Source of the DNA: Shewanella basaltis
GTDB taxonomy: Bacteria; Pseudomonadota; Gammaproteobacteria; Enterobacterales; Shewanellaceae
Length of the DNA stretch: 64,000 nt
Assembly: GCF_023283885.1 (NCBI RefSeq)
Contig: NZ_JAKILA010000026.1
Span: forward strand, 1 to 64,000
Direction of reading: 5' to 3'
Part shown: in pieces, positions 1-8,235 of the stretch
Layout of the letters: each line of letters opens with the position of its first letter
Position numbering within the stretch: the first letter of the stretch is position 1
Translations under genes and position numbers: made by a program
Notes under the pieces: model-generated
Databases searched by the model: none
Told to the model about the DNA's origin: nothing
What the model saw: only the letters and a program-made list of their open reading frames with translations

Positions 1-78
1 TGGTCAAAGGGGATCAGAAACTGGGATGAAATCGGTGAAGTGGAGTTAAATCCAGAGAACAAAAAAGAAGCAGCTTAA
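1..78 (+). CDS. IS3-family transposase OrfB, C-terminal fragment
   Basis: Open from base 1 to a TAA at 76-78, giving 25 residues that contain RNWDEIGEVELNPE. The pattern W-x(4)-RNW-x(5)-V-x-LNPE is typical of the extreme C-terminus of OrfB in one IS3 subgroup, after the DDE integrase domain. Only the tail is present because the gene begins left of the window. It ends tail-to-tail with the gene at 75-1508, overlapping it by 4 bp. Family assignment rests on this short motif alone. Confidence 0.55.
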   Translation, partial: WSKGIRNWDEIGEVELNPENKKEAA

Positions 79-118
79 CAGCTTAGGCGACAACTACCTT
101 GAAAAACGCCGAACCACA
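1..118 (+). mobile_element. right end of an IS3-family insertion sequence (partial)
   Basis: The window opens inside the end of a transposase reading frame that stops at 78. Read on the minus strand, the DNA from 118 leftward begins TGTGGTTCGGCG, and IS3-family ends normally start with TG, so 118 is my estimate of the terminus. The opposing gene 75-1508 runs into this segment and gains about 14 foreign residues there, which supports an insertion boundary. The other end and the target duplication lie outside the window. Confidence 0.5.
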
Positions 119-1508
119 CTAGCTGCGGAGTTACTTTTTTCCAGGTTTCACCGATCTTTATTTGTCTGTTGGGATTACGGAAGTCAGGTTTAACTTTCGA
201 TAGGTCAGTGAAGAGTAACGGTCCCATTTTTATTGTTTCGGTATTGAGCTGGACATCTGGAAACAATCCTATATCAGGGAATTTATTCTTTAATCCAGCT
301 TTCCATAAGTTAATTTCCCAATCTTCAATTGTGTCTGAAAACTGGTTGGAAGATTGTTCCGTATTCACAGAAGCTATGTCATATCCGAATTGGATTAACG
401 ACCATTTTAAATGTTTAAGAAATACTCTGTCTGGAGTATCAAGACTTGCTGCCACAACCAATGCTTCTTCAATGATAGCTTTTTGAGCTTTTCCCGAGCG
501 AAAGAGAGCATCCTCGAAAGCCATTTTGTACAGTATGTTTGCTTGACGAAGATCGCCAGAAAAAACACACCAACGTGCTTCGTGCCAATCTAGCCAATAC
601 TTATTGGGTCCATATTGGGGCGTGCTTAACAGTTGGGACCTAGTGGACTCCAATATAGCCATATATTTTTGCGGCGCATCTTTGGAAACTGTTCTTCTTA
701 GGCCTTGCTGTAGTATTGATAAGTTATGCATTAATGGACTAAGGGAATCTCTAGCTGCAGATTGAAGCGTTGCTATTTTCTTCACCATATCAAAGTTGCT
801 TTTCCCGCCCCAAAGCGATAGTCGTATTTCATCAATGACTAAACCAAAACTATCCTCTTTTTTAAGCCAATCAATTGCTCTGGCGCTAAACAATAAAATA
901 CGTACTCGTTGCCAATCAATCTGTTCAGGTCTAGGCCCATTATAGTTTTTTTGTAAGAGTTGAATTGACTGGGAAGACGGTAAATCTGTGCTTCTTATCC
1001 ATGATGAAATACGATCTTTTTGCTCTTTATTTAGACTTGATAAATAACTACTCCAGCCATTCTCATTATTTGATATCCAGTTTAGGGAGGTCGTTACTGC
1101 GGAAGTATCACGACTAAATAACGTTGATGGGTGTGGCCCTTCAAAATGTTGGAACATCGATAGCACTAAATCTTCCAAATGATATTTTATAAACCCATTC
1201 AGCAATATGGGCATCATGTCAGTTCTTAATAGTCCCTCGGCGGATACGGTCCCAATCATTTGCATGTAGTCGTTAAAAGTTCTTTCAATCGACTCAAAAA
1301 AAGGATTATCGGATTTTAAACCAACATACCTTTCAATAGGACGGAAGATGCAGTTAGTTAGTGCTTCTTTAAGCTCCCTTGGATCATATACTCGAGTAAA
1401 AGCACGTTCATCTAGGTACTTATTCGAGTGTTTAAGATCTAAGGCGTTGGTGATTACTCTGATAGCTTCAAATGGTGTGGGATAAGGAAAATCATATTTA
1501 TTGTCCAT
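75..1508 (-). CDS. large protein of unknown function, probably 3'-truncated by an IS
   Basis: A 477-residue soluble protein that I do not recognise. It has no signal peptide or membrane segment; the helical, leucine-rich middle could be a TPR-like solenoid. Its start (ATG, 1506-1508) overlaps the end of the upstream HicA-like gene by 11 bp, implying translational coupling in a three-gene operon with that gene and the glycine-rich ORF. The last 14 or so residues fall inside the apparent IS3-family terminus (118 leftward), so the natural C-terminus is probably lost after about residue 463 and replaced by IS-encoded residues. It may therefore be non-functional. Island location suggests an accessory or defence role, without direct evidence. 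Confidence 0.7.
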   Translation of the reverse strand: MDNKYDFPYPTPFEAIRVITNALDLKHSNKYLDERAFTRVYDPRELKEALTNCIFRPIERYVGLKSDNPFFESIERTFNDYMQMIGTVSAEGLLRTDMMPILLNGFIKYHLEDLVLSMFQHFEGPHPSTLFSRDTSAVTTSLNWISNNENGWSSYLSSLNKEQKDRISSWIRSTDLPSSQSIQLLQKNYNGPRPEQIDWQRVRILLFSARAIDWLKKEDSFGLVIDEIRLSLWGGKSNFDMVKKIATLQSAARDSLSPLMHNLSILQQGLRRTVSKDAPQKYMAILESTRSQLLSTPQYGPNKYWLDWHEARWCVFSGDLRQANILYKMAFEDALFRSGKAQKAIIEEALVVAASLDTPDRVFLKHLKWSLIQFGYDIASVNTEQSSNQFSDTIEDWEINLWKAGLKNKFPDIGLFPDVQLNTETIKMGPLLFTDLSKVKPDFRNPNRQIKIGETWKKVTPQLVWFGVFQGSCRLSC

Positions 1509-1788
1509 TAAACAGTCCCTGTTTGGTGTTGATGTGTTTTATATCTCGACTGAAATTATACCAAGATCGATAATCGCTGGGAGTTGATGGTATTGGCATT
1601 TTTCTCCCCGATGGCGCTACTAATATCGCATGCTTTTTTCTATTAAGAACCAGCCAGCCATTTTTGATAAGGCATTTAACAAGGTTATTAATATCTTTAT
1701 TGTTACTGAATTTCTTCATGGTGTCGCCTATTACCAAGCCTAAATAATAGGCTTGGCTGTCTAATAAAGCAGAGTTACTTTGGCCCAT
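1498..1788 (-). CDS. small HicA-like protein
   Basis: The segment from about residue 34 (NNLVKCLIKNGW) through NRKKHAILVAPSGRKMPIP resembles the HicA mRNA-interferase fold: helix, strand, a His-containing strand, then a strand ending in IP. No HicB antitoxin follows it; the next gene is the large unknown protein. I choose the ATG at 1786-1788 (96 aa) because it overlaps the stop of the preceding glycine-rich ORF. A start at 1842 would give 114 aa whose first 18 residues read the glycine-rich ORF in another frame. HicA homology is a pattern judgement; it could be an unrelated dsRBD-like domain. Confidence 0.55.
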   Translation of the reverse strand: MGQSNSALLDSQAYYLGLVIGDTMKKFSNNKDINNLVKCLIKNGWLVLNRKKHAILVAPSGRKMPIPSTPSDYRSWYNFSRDIKHINTKQGLFNGQ

Positions 1789-1918
1789 TCCCGCGACCAC
1801 CACCAGACTTTCCACCCGTTTTACTCGGCCAATTACCGCCATTGTCTTTACTCATTGAAGTGCAGTTAATGCTTGAGTTAGTAAAAGTGTGAGTTGAAGT
1901 TAAGTTAGATTTAATCAT
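1775..1918 (-). CDS. short glycine-rich ORF (47 aa)
   Basis: The ORF starts at an ATG at 1916-1918 (or the adjacent ATG at 1919-1921), behind a good AAGGA ribosome-binding site, and ends at TAA 1775-1777. The second half reads DNGGNWPSKTGGKSGGGRGN, a low-complexity Gly/Ser/Lys/Asn stretch around one Trp-Pro, so it may bind nucleic acid or be disordered. Its stop overlaps the chosen start of the HicA-like gene, so the two are probably translationally coupled. No function is known to me. An internal ATG at 1853-1855 (26 aa) is an alternative start but has no good RBS. Confidence 0.55.
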   Translation of the reverse strand: MIKSNLTSTHTFTNSSINCTSMSKDNGGNWPSKTGGKSGGGRGNGPK

Positions 1919-2031
1919 CATAATTTCCTTGCTATTAGTTACCCGACATTGGGTAGGGGCACTTTATAAAATTACTGAATTATGATCTGCTAGGTGATAG
2001 GCTGGAAAATATTTTATTTTACAGGATTTGT

Positions 2032-2054
2032 TAATTGTTATTTAAAAACAATTA
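2032..2054. promoter_or_regulatory. 8-bp inverted repeat in the divergent control region
   Basis: TAATTGTT at 2032-2039 and AACAATTA at 2047-2054 form a perfect inverted repeat with a 7-bp AT-rich spacer. It lies between the minus-strand operon starting near 1918 and the XRE gene on the plus strand. It could be an operator or part of a promoter. There is no T-tract, so a terminator is unlikely. Confidence 0.35.
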
Positions 2055-2115
2055 GTTGGTTTTTTTGATGTTGTCGATGAAAGCCGTCAGAAATATCGTG
2101 AAAGACGAAAGATCA

Positions 2116-2143
2116 CAAATACTACTATGGTAAGTAGTATTTG
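2116..2143. promoter_or_regulatory. 11-bp perfect inverted repeat, putative operator
   Basis: CAAATACTACT (2116-2126) and AGTAGTATTTG (2133-2143) are exact reverse complements around the 6-bp spacer ATGGTA. It sits about 80 bp upstream of the XRE start and just before the C-box-like site. Long symmetric arms with a short spacer fit binding by a dimeric HTH protein, most simply the XRE regulator itself. Binding is inferred. Confidence 0.55.
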
Positions 2144-2151
2144 AGTTATGT

Positions 2152-2162
2152 GACTCATAGTC
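2152..2162. promoter_or_regulatory. C-box-like operator GACT-N3-AGTC
   Basis: GACTCATAGTC is a perfect palindrome of GACT and AGTC around 3 bp. This is the half-site arrangement of the C-boxes bound by controller (C) proteins of restriction-modification systems. It lies about 63 bp upstream of the XRE gene, whose product has the compact C-protein shape, so autoregulation is likely. Only one complete palindrome is seen, whereas classical C-boxes are tandem. Confidence 0.5.
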
Positions 2163-2224
2163 TGTTGAGTTTTTAGTTTGATAAGTTGATTCTAGGAATA
2201 ATGGGACACAGATATGGAACGAGA

Positions 2225-2467
2225 ATGATTTTAAGACAGGTCACAGCATCAACATTGAAAAGCTTACGTCTTGAAGCTGGTTTGAGCCAAGAGCAATTGG
2301 CAAGGAAGTCAGGGATAGATAGAACTTATATCTCTGGAGTAGAACGTGGTGTTCGAAATATTACTTTGGACTCATTAGAGACGATCGTTTTGGCTTTGGG
2401 TGTCAGTCAATCAGAATTTGTTGAAACACTCCATAACCACCTAAAAATGGTTAAAGCTGTCGATTAG
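2225..2467 (+). CDS. XRE-family HTH regulator, controller-protein-like
   Basis: An 80-residue protein that is almost entirely one HTH_3 domain; the turn and recognition helix lie in SQEQLARKSGIDRTYISGVE, followed by RGVRNITLDSLETI. Size and sequence resemble C proteins of restriction-modification systems and other small XRE regulators. I chose the ATG at 2225 (MILRQ...), preceded by GGAACGAG. An ATG at 2201 behind AGGA and a TTG at 2186 are in frame and would add 8 or 13 residues. Two symmetric sequences upstream are likely operators. It probably controls its own gene and perhaps the defence operon downstream; an MZA target is inference from proximity. Confidence 0.85.
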   Translation: MILRQVTASTLKSLRLEAGLSQEQLARKSGIDRTYISGVERGVRNITLDSLETIVLALGVSQSEFVETLHNHLKMVKAVD

Positions 2468-2670
2468 CTGGTTAACTTTTCGATAGCCTTATAAGCGGCT
2501 TCAAGAGCCTGCTGAACTTCAAAATCTAACCCGTAATCATGTTCTTCGTCATTTTGGCTTATTGACCAACAAAAACCTTCGCGGTACTGATCTGGGTTTG
2601 TCTCAATGTAAATATCAAAACCAAGATAAGTTTCTTCATATGGAAGATTTACCATTACTGTATTATTCAT
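2464..2670 (-). CDS. small hypothetical protein (68 aa)
   Basis: A short acidic soluble protein that I do not recognise. It starts at ATG 2668-2670 behind AGGAAG with good spacing and ends 4 bp inside the convergent XRE gene. The second half (FEVQQALEAAYKAIEKLTS) should form an amphipathic helix and the first half reads as beta strands. The good ribosome-binding site and codon-compatible frame favour a real gene. It could be a small regulator, antitoxin or anti-restriction protein, but the sequence does not decide. Confidence 0.6.
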   Translation of the reverse strand: MNNTVMVNLPYEETYLGFDIYIETNPDQYREGFCWSISQNDEEHDYGLDFEVQQALEAAYKAIEKLTS

Positions 2671-3053
2671 TTGTACTTCCTATGATGCTGTTTGACTTGA
2701 TTATCATACGTGTTACTTCAAAGGTCTACGGACTATACGTCACAATTTTTTACTTAATAACGAAGTTTGGGTAGAAAGTGAAGTGCTAGATTGGATTTTG
2801 GCAAGGATAGAAGAGCAGGATTTGTATTGTTAACTTGGTAATTTCTTAGTTATTTTTACGTCGACTTTAGATTGAATTAAACAAGTAAATATTAGTACGA
2901 ATATATATTATAGATTTCCTCTTGTGAATAGAGGTAAAAAGTATTGTAAATCATAGGTTCGCTTACATTTCTCACGAAGAATTGTTGGCCATAATAGGCA
3001 ATGGTGATAGGCTACAAAACATAAGATACACTGGCAAATAAAGTTGTGAATCA
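2671..3053. other. intergenic region upstream of the MZA-like operon
   Basis: About 380 bp of AT-rich DNA with no convincing ORF. It should hold the promoter of the operon starting at 3054 and the promoter of the leftward gene at 2670. An AAATATTAGT at 2887-2896 resembles one half of the 2116-2143 inverted repeat (8 of 10 bases), a possible weak operator. A CCTCT/AGAGG hairpin lies at 2918-2934. No confident -35/-10 pair was found. Confidence 0.4.
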
Positions 3054-4559
3054 ATGGATATGACCTCAAACAAATATGACTCTGTTCGCCACGTAGATGC
3101 AACACCTTATGCTTCATCACTGATTGAAGGGCATAGAGACTTTGGCTACAGCCTTAAAACTGCTTTGGCTGATATAATAGATAACTCCATTTCTGCTGAT
3201 GCTAATTGTATCCGTCTTGTTGTCGATTCAGTTTCTAATAATCCATCGGTTATTATTGCGGATAACGGGCATGGAATGACTGAAGGAGAGTTGTTAGAAG
3301 CTATGAGATTAGGTTCTAAAAGCCCTACTATTGAGAGGAAACCTTTTGAACTTGGACGATTTGGTCTTGGTTTAAAAAGTGCCAGCTTTTCTCAATGCCG
3401 CTCCCTTACAGTTATAACGAGGCGTAACGGAATTACTTCATGTGCTCGTTGGGATTTGGATTTAGTCTCAGAAACAAATGCATGGACCTTAGAAGTATTC
3501 GATAATTTTGAGGATCAGTTAGGCTATTCTTTACTTGAAGATAAAGGGACTGTCGTAGTCTGGGAAAAATTAGATCGTCTAGTGGGTGAGGCCGGTACAT
3601 CCGCTAAGGTCATAGAGAATATGAATGCAGAATTTTCTCTTGCTGAACGTCACTTAAGACTTACTTTTCATCGATTTCTTGAAAGCAATAAACCGCAAAT
3701 TCAATTGAGCCTTAATGCTCGTCAGCTTACTCCCTTAGATCCCACGGCCTCATCTCATCCAGCAACTCAGAAAGATCCAGAAGATACAATTCATTTATCT
3801 AACGGTGATGTACGTATTCGTAGTTACACTATTCCACATTACAAAAAAATGTCACAAACAGATTGGGATGAGCTTGGCGGGCCTGAAGGGCACCTAAAAT
3901 CTCAAGGATTATATATCTATCGAGAAAATAGGCTAATAATAGCAGGTAGCTGGCTTGGGCTTGCGAAGCAGACAGAATTAACGAAATTAAGCCGCATTGC
4001 TATCGATATTCCTAACACTATGGATTCTCAATGGAAAATTGACGTGAAGAAATCATCGGCACAGTTGCCCCCTTTAGTTAGGGAGCGACTTATGCGAGTG
4101 GTTGAGCGCTTTGTTGGAACGTCGAAAAGGACCTATCGAAGTAGAGGTCAAAGGCTGGTTGAAAGCACTATGCACCCCATTTGGAATAGAGTCCAAGTAG
4201 AAGGGAAAATACACTTTAAACCGAATATAGACCACCCGGTATTTCAAGCTTATTCAAAATGTCTACCGATTGAGTTTAAAGAAGGGTTTGAGCGCTGTAT
4301 TCGGTTAATCGCAGCAGGCTTACCTATCGATGCACTACATGCCGAGCTGGTGGGGAATGCGGAATCAATAGTTGCTTTGCAGACAGCTGAATCAGATTTA
4401 AATCAGGTCGTAATTGATCTCACGGAAGTCTTGTTGGCTAACGGTATCACTCGGGAGCGAGTTAAAGACACACTTCAAAATTACCCTTTGTTGCAATCGA
4501 ATTGGGAAGTAGCAGAGCGATTAGTCACAAATTACCTTAAGGAAAAGGTTTATGAGTAG
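3054..4559 (+). CDS. MutL/MORC-like GHKL ATPase of MZA-type defence system
   Basis: A 501-residue protein with an N-terminal GHKL (gyrase/Hsp90/MutL) ATPase fold. The N-box is ALADIIDNS (Asp40, Asn44), the second motif DNGHGM (residues 70-75), and the lid GRFGLGLKSAS (101-111). The rest has an S5-like region and a helical C-terminus. MutL-like ATPases linked to Z1, PD-(D/E)XK, AIPR and methylase genes are known from restriction-modification-type systems and include the MZA antiphage set. It starts a tightly overlapping operon: its stop lies 8 bp inside the next gene. The start codon lacks a clear Shine-Dalgarno; ATG 3060 is an alternative. ATP hydrolysis probably gates or remodels the effector complex, which is inference. 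Confidence 0.85.
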   Translation: MDMTSNKYDSVRHVDATPYASSLIEGHRDFGYSLKTALADIIDNSISADANCIRLVVDSVSNNPSVIIADNGHGMTEGELLEAMRLGSKSPTIERKPFELGRFGLGLKSASFSQCRSLTVITRRNGITSCARWDLDLVSETNAWTLEVFDNFEDQLGYSLLEDKGTVVVWEKLDRLVGEAGTSAKVIENMNAEFSLAERHLRLTFHRFLESNKPQIQLSLNARQLTPLDPTASSHPATQKDPEDTIHLSNGDVRIRSYTIPHYKKMSQTDWDELGGPEGHLKSQGLYIYRENRLIIAGSWLGLAKQTELTKLSRIAIDIPNTMDSQWKIDVKKSSAQLPPLVRERLMRVVERFVGTSKRTYRSRGQRLVESTMHPIWNRVQVEGKIHFKPNIDHPVFQAYSKCLPIEFKEGFERCIRLIAAGLPIDALHAELVGNAESIVALQTAESDLNQVVIDLTEVLLANGITRERVKDTLQNYPLLQSNWEVAERLVTNYLKEKVYE

Positions 4560-7290
4560 CAGACAACAAGTATTAAGCATGGTTGAATCAGGTCTTTTTG
4601 GTCAAAGTCCTAAACCGGAAAAGGAATTGAGACAGTTAGTGAAAGGAATCGCCGGGGTTATTGATTCTAGTCTTAGTGAAGAAGATATTGAATCAGTTGC
4701 GAGAGAAATAGAGTCAAAGCAAGGTATTAAGGTTGGCCTAGGTTCGGTTGTCGATAGTAAAAAGTTTAAACCATGGTTAGATGATGCCAAGCCACTTATA
4801 GAACCTTTTTACTGGAAGAGATATGAGAAGCTGTTGTTACAAAATGGATTACCAAGAGATGTTGTTACGGGCACTGACATAGTAACAGATAAGCTACTTG
4901 GTCGTTTGGGAAACCCCAAGGAGTATTCATCTTGGGATCGAAGAGGAATGGTCGTTGGTCATGTTCAAAGTGGCAAAACGGCGAACTACACGGGTTTAAT
5001 TTGTAAAGCAGCAGACGCTGGTTATCGACTTATTATTGTTATTGCAGGGATACATAATAATCTTCGCAATCAAACCCAAGCTCGAATTGATGAAGGATTT
5101 ATCGGCCGCGATACAGGTAAAGCGTCGGACAAGAAAAGCGGCAATGCAAAACATGTTATCGGTGTAGGACATTTTGATCCAAATAGAACTCCTGTGAGTC
5201 TCACAAATACCTCTCGGGATTTTAATAAACCCACAGCATCAACTAATACCAGTGAAATAGACTCGTATAGAGTACCTGTTGTTCTTATCATTAAGAAAAA
5301 TCACAGTACACTTAAAAATTTACTTGAATGGCTTAAAGACAATAGTGCTCGCGGTGACAGAGAAATGATCGATCAACCAATGTTGTTAATTGATGACGAG
5401 GCTGATAATGCATCAATTAACACTAAATATAGTGCCCAGCTAGTAACAAAAATTAATGGGCAAATACGCGACCTGTTGAAGATGTTTCATCGTAGTTGCT
5501 ACGTCGGTTACACGGCTACTCCATTCGCAAATATCTTTATAGATCCTGACGAAACTCATGATGTACATGAGGAAGATTTGTTTCCTAAAGATTTCATTAT
5601 TGGTTTAGATGCGCCGACCAATTATTTTGGTCCAAAGAAAATCTTTATCGATGGATTACCTGATGAGGGTGAGGGTGAGCCGACATGGTTGCGTAATATC
5701 AAGGATAACGAAGATATTCTCCCAATAAAACACAAAATAGACCATGACCTATATCAATTGCCCGATTCACTATTATTCGCATTACGAGCTTTTCTTTTAT
5801 CTCGAGCAATTAGAAACTTAAGAGGCCAATCGACTTCCCACTGTTCTATGTTGGTCAATGCAAGTCGTTTCACCGCTGTACAGAGCAAGCTCAGAAATCG
5901 TCTACATGAAGCATTAGAACGTATTCAAAATTCTTTGCGAATAAACTCCTCTTCAGCGAAAGCGTTGATGGATCCTGAAATAAATGCCCTATTTGAGGTA
6001 TGGAAGAGAGAGTATGCTGACGTAGGAAAAATAGAGGGTGCCGATACCAAATTCAAGTGGGAAGACATTCAACATTCAATTTTTGACTCAATAGCGTCAG
6101 CTAAAGTTGTTGAAGTAAACAGCAAAGCAAACGGTTTGGATTACTCAAATGTGGGTGACAGAGGTCAAACCGTTATTTCTGTTGGTGGGTTCTCACTATC
6201 TCGAGGGCTGACACTTGAGGGGCTGACTGTTACATGGTTCTTACGTAATACAATGATGTACGACACGTTAATGCAGATGGGGAGATGGTTTGGCTATCGA
6301 AATGGTTATGAAGACCTGTGTCGTGTTTGGATGCCTAAAGAAGCAATCGAGTGGTATGCATTTATAGCTAACGCGGCAGAAGAGCTTCACGATGAATTAA
6401 AAAGTATGGATCAGGCTAAAGCTACTCCTGAGGATTTTGGTCTTGCTGTGCGCAGTCATCCCGCATCATTATTGGTTACGGCAAAAAACAAGATGGGAGA
6501 TGGTAAGAAAGTTATAATTCGTGTAGGTCTTTCAAATAGATTTATTGAAACATCTAAGGTAAGTCTTAGTCCAATTGATCTTGACTCTAATTTAAACGCA
6601 GGTAAGAAGCTTGTATCCAACCTTAAAAATGAAGGTTACGCTTATGAGTTAACTGATTGGGGTTATCTTTTTTATAATGTTTCCGTTAATTATATTGATG
6701 AATTTTTAGCGGCTTGGAAAAATTCTCCTGCGAGTGTGTTAACTGATACGCGCCCTGTAAGGCATTACATCGACGCTTTGAAAAATGGTGAATTATCACA
6801 TTGGGATTTATTGATTCCAAGTCTAAAAAAAGGAGAAGGGGAATCAACACTTGGTTTAAATGTAATACCAACTAATCGTGCTGTGAGTCTTGAAGATTTA
6901 CAAAAGGGGCACTTATCATTTAGTGGCAAAAAGATGAGAGTCGCATCTCGAGGCATCGAAAAAGCTGGTGTGCCATTTGAATTAGCTCTGGCAGCTGAAA
7001 AAAAGCATATAGATGACAAAAATAATACGAACTACTCCGACTCTATTTACAGAATGGCTAGAATTAAGGCTCTTTTCGTACTCCATTTTGTGAAGCCGAA
7101 AGCTCCTCGTGGTGAAGAAGGGCATATAGCCGTTGCATCGATCCCAAATTATCCAGTTGTTGCTTGGGGCATTAGTCTTCCAACCTCAAAGGAAGTTGGG
7201 GTTGAATATGTAGTTAATACTCGGCGATACAAAGAGCTTTATGGCGAGGCTGATATTGATGAAGAGTATGAGGATGAGTTAAATGGATAA
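4552..7290 (+). CDS. Z1-domain P-loop ATPase of MZA-type defence system
   Basis: A 912-residue protein with a superfamily-2-like NTPase core and Z1 domain. Walker A is GHVQSGKT (136-143), the DEAD-like box IDDEAD is near residue 280, and a late motif MQMGRWFGYR lies near 575. These conserved blocks are typical of Z1 proteins, which occur with MutL-like ATPases, DUF4420 and AIPR proteins. It probably uses ATP to move on or remodel DNA; whether it cuts DNA itself is not shown. It overlaps the upstream ATPase by 8 bp and the downstream DUF4420 gene by 8 bp, so the three are surely co-translated. All motifs look intact, so the protein appears functional. Confidence 0.9.
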   Translation: MSSRQQVLSMVESGLFGQSPKPEKELRQLVKGIAGVIDSSLSEEDIESVAREIESKQGIKVGLGSVVDSKKFKPWLDDAKPLIEPFYWKRYEKLLLQNGLPRDVVTGTDIVTDKLLGRLGNPKEYSSWDRRGMVVGHVQSGKTANYTGLICKAADAGYRLIIVIAGIHNNLRNQTQARIDEGFIGRDTGKASDKKSGNAKHVIGVGHFDPNRTPVSLTNTSRDFNKPTASTNTSEIDSYRVPVVLIIKKNHSTLKNLLEWLKDNSARGDREMIDQPMLLIDDEADNASINTKYSAQLVTKINGQIRDLLKMFHRSCYVGYTATPFANIFIDPDETHDVHEEDLFPKDFIIGLDAPTNYFGPKKIFIDGLPDEGEGEPTWLRNIKDNEDILPIKHKIDHDLYQLPDSLLFALRAFLLSRAIRNLRGQSTSHCSMLVNASRFTAVQSKLRNRLHEALERIQNSLRINSSSAKALMDPEINALFEVWKREYADVGKIEGADTKFKWEDIQHSIFDSIASAKVVEVNSKANGLDYSNVGDRGQTVISVGGFSLSRGLTLEGLTVTWFLRNTMMYDTLMQMGRWFGYRNGYEDLCRVWMPKEAIEWYAFIANAAEELHDELKSMDQAKATPEDFGLAVRSHPASLLVTAKNKMGDGKKVIIRVGLSNRFIETSKVSLSPIDLDSNLNAGKKLVSNLKNEGYAYELTDWGYLFYNVSVNYIDEFLAAWKNSPASVLTDTRPVRHYIDALKNGELSHWDLLIPSLKKGEGESTLGLNVIPTNRAVSLEDLQKGHLSFSGKKMRVASRGIEKAGVPFELALAAEKKHIDDKNNTNYSDSIYRMARIKALFVLHFVKPKAPRGEEGHIAVASIPNYPVVAWGISLPTSKEVGVEYVVNTRRYKELYGEADIDEEYEDELNG

Positions 7291-8233
7291 CTCTCCTTGG
7301 AAAGGCTTAGAACCTAGTACAGCTAGAAGGGTAAATGATAAAGGTCAATTTGATTTTTTCTGGGTGCTAGTTGAGCAGGGAATGCCGGGACTTATGCTTA
7401 GGCTTCCAAATGAGCCAGATAGTAAGAACAAACTTCCGGAACTTAAAAGTCTTATAGCTCATTTCAGAATAATATCAGGACGATGGGCATTTGTAATAGC
7501 ACTCAAAGAAAGCAGTCAAGCAGAGCTTTTTGAAACTCTTTGCAGGGATGTCGTTAAATCAGGTGAGGAAGCTACAAATCTTGATGAAGCATTATCTAGA
7601 GCCATCCATCGCACGAAAAGGTGGCACCACCTTCTGCGAGCTGGACATTCGGACGGCCTTTCTGTTGAAGAACAACGAGGCCTTATTGGTGAGTTAGCTT
7701 TTCTGCGAGATTTAGCCGTTACTTTTGGAGCTAATACGGCGATTGAGGCTTGGAAGGGGCCTTCGGGAGCTCCAAAAGATTTTGAATTTATTGGATGCTG
7801 TGTTGAAGTAAAAACTAGAAGAAGTGCTGCAGTTCCTTCAGTTTCTATTTCATCAGCAGATCAGTTAGCAGATTTTGATGGTGGGCGTCTTTTTCTAAAT
7901 GTGACAAATGTAGAGTCTGCCATTGTGCCTGAAGGTATGACACTTCATGACTATGTAAATTTGACTGACTCTTTATTTCAAGAAGAACACCATATTTATA
8001 CTAAATGGGAAGATGTAATTTATTCAACTGGTTATGATCCTCAAAATAAATACGATGACCGTCGTTGGCTGATACGATCTACTTCTTACTTTGAGGTTAT
8101 AGATGGTTTTCCAAGGATACCCTGCCCATTACCACTGGGAGTGCAAAATGCAAGATACTCAATATCTCTAGATGCCTGCACCCCTTTTCAATTGAGTAAC
8201 AATATTTTTGAATCTATCCGAGAGTGCTTTTAG
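7283..8233 (+). CDS. DUF4420 PD-(D/E)XK nuclease-like protein of MZA-type system
   Basis: 316 residues. The motif DFEFIGCCVEVKTRR, around residues 165-180, fits the PD-(D/E)XK nuclease core: an Asp, then Glu-x-Lys on the next strand. An upstream conserved Glu lies in EQRGLIGELAFLRDL. This matches DUF4420, a predicted PD-(D/E)XK family that is the standard third partner of MutL-like and Z1 proteins. It is the best candidate for the DNA-cutting subunit. It overlaps the Z1 gene by 8 bp and ends 2 bp before the AIPR ATG. Cleavage activity is inferred from the motif only. Confidence 0.85.
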   Translation: MDNSPWKGLEPSTARRVNDKGQFDFFWVLVEQGMPGLMLRLPNEPDSKNKLPELKSLIAHFRIISGRWAFVIALKESSQAELFETLCRDVVKSGEEATNLDEALSRAIHRTKRWHHLLRAGHSDGLSVEEQRGLIGELAFLRDLAVTFGANTAIEAWKGPSGAPKDFEFIGCCVEVKTRRSAAVPSVSISSADQLADFDGGRLFLNVTNVESAIVPEGMTLHDYVNLTDSLFQEEHHIYTKWEDVIYSTGYDPQNKYDDRRWLIRSTSYFEVIDGFPRIPCPLPLGVQNARYSISLDACTPFQLSNNIFESIRECF

Positions 8234-8235
8234 AA

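Noticed and set aside
1498..1788. Full HicAB toxin-antitoxin pair
   Set aside because: Only the HicA-like part is present; neither neighbour looks like HicB.
2908..3120. 70-residue minus-strand ORF before the MutL-like gene
   Set aside because: Overlaps the start of a well-supported gene, His/Cys-rich and without an RBS; a chance frame.
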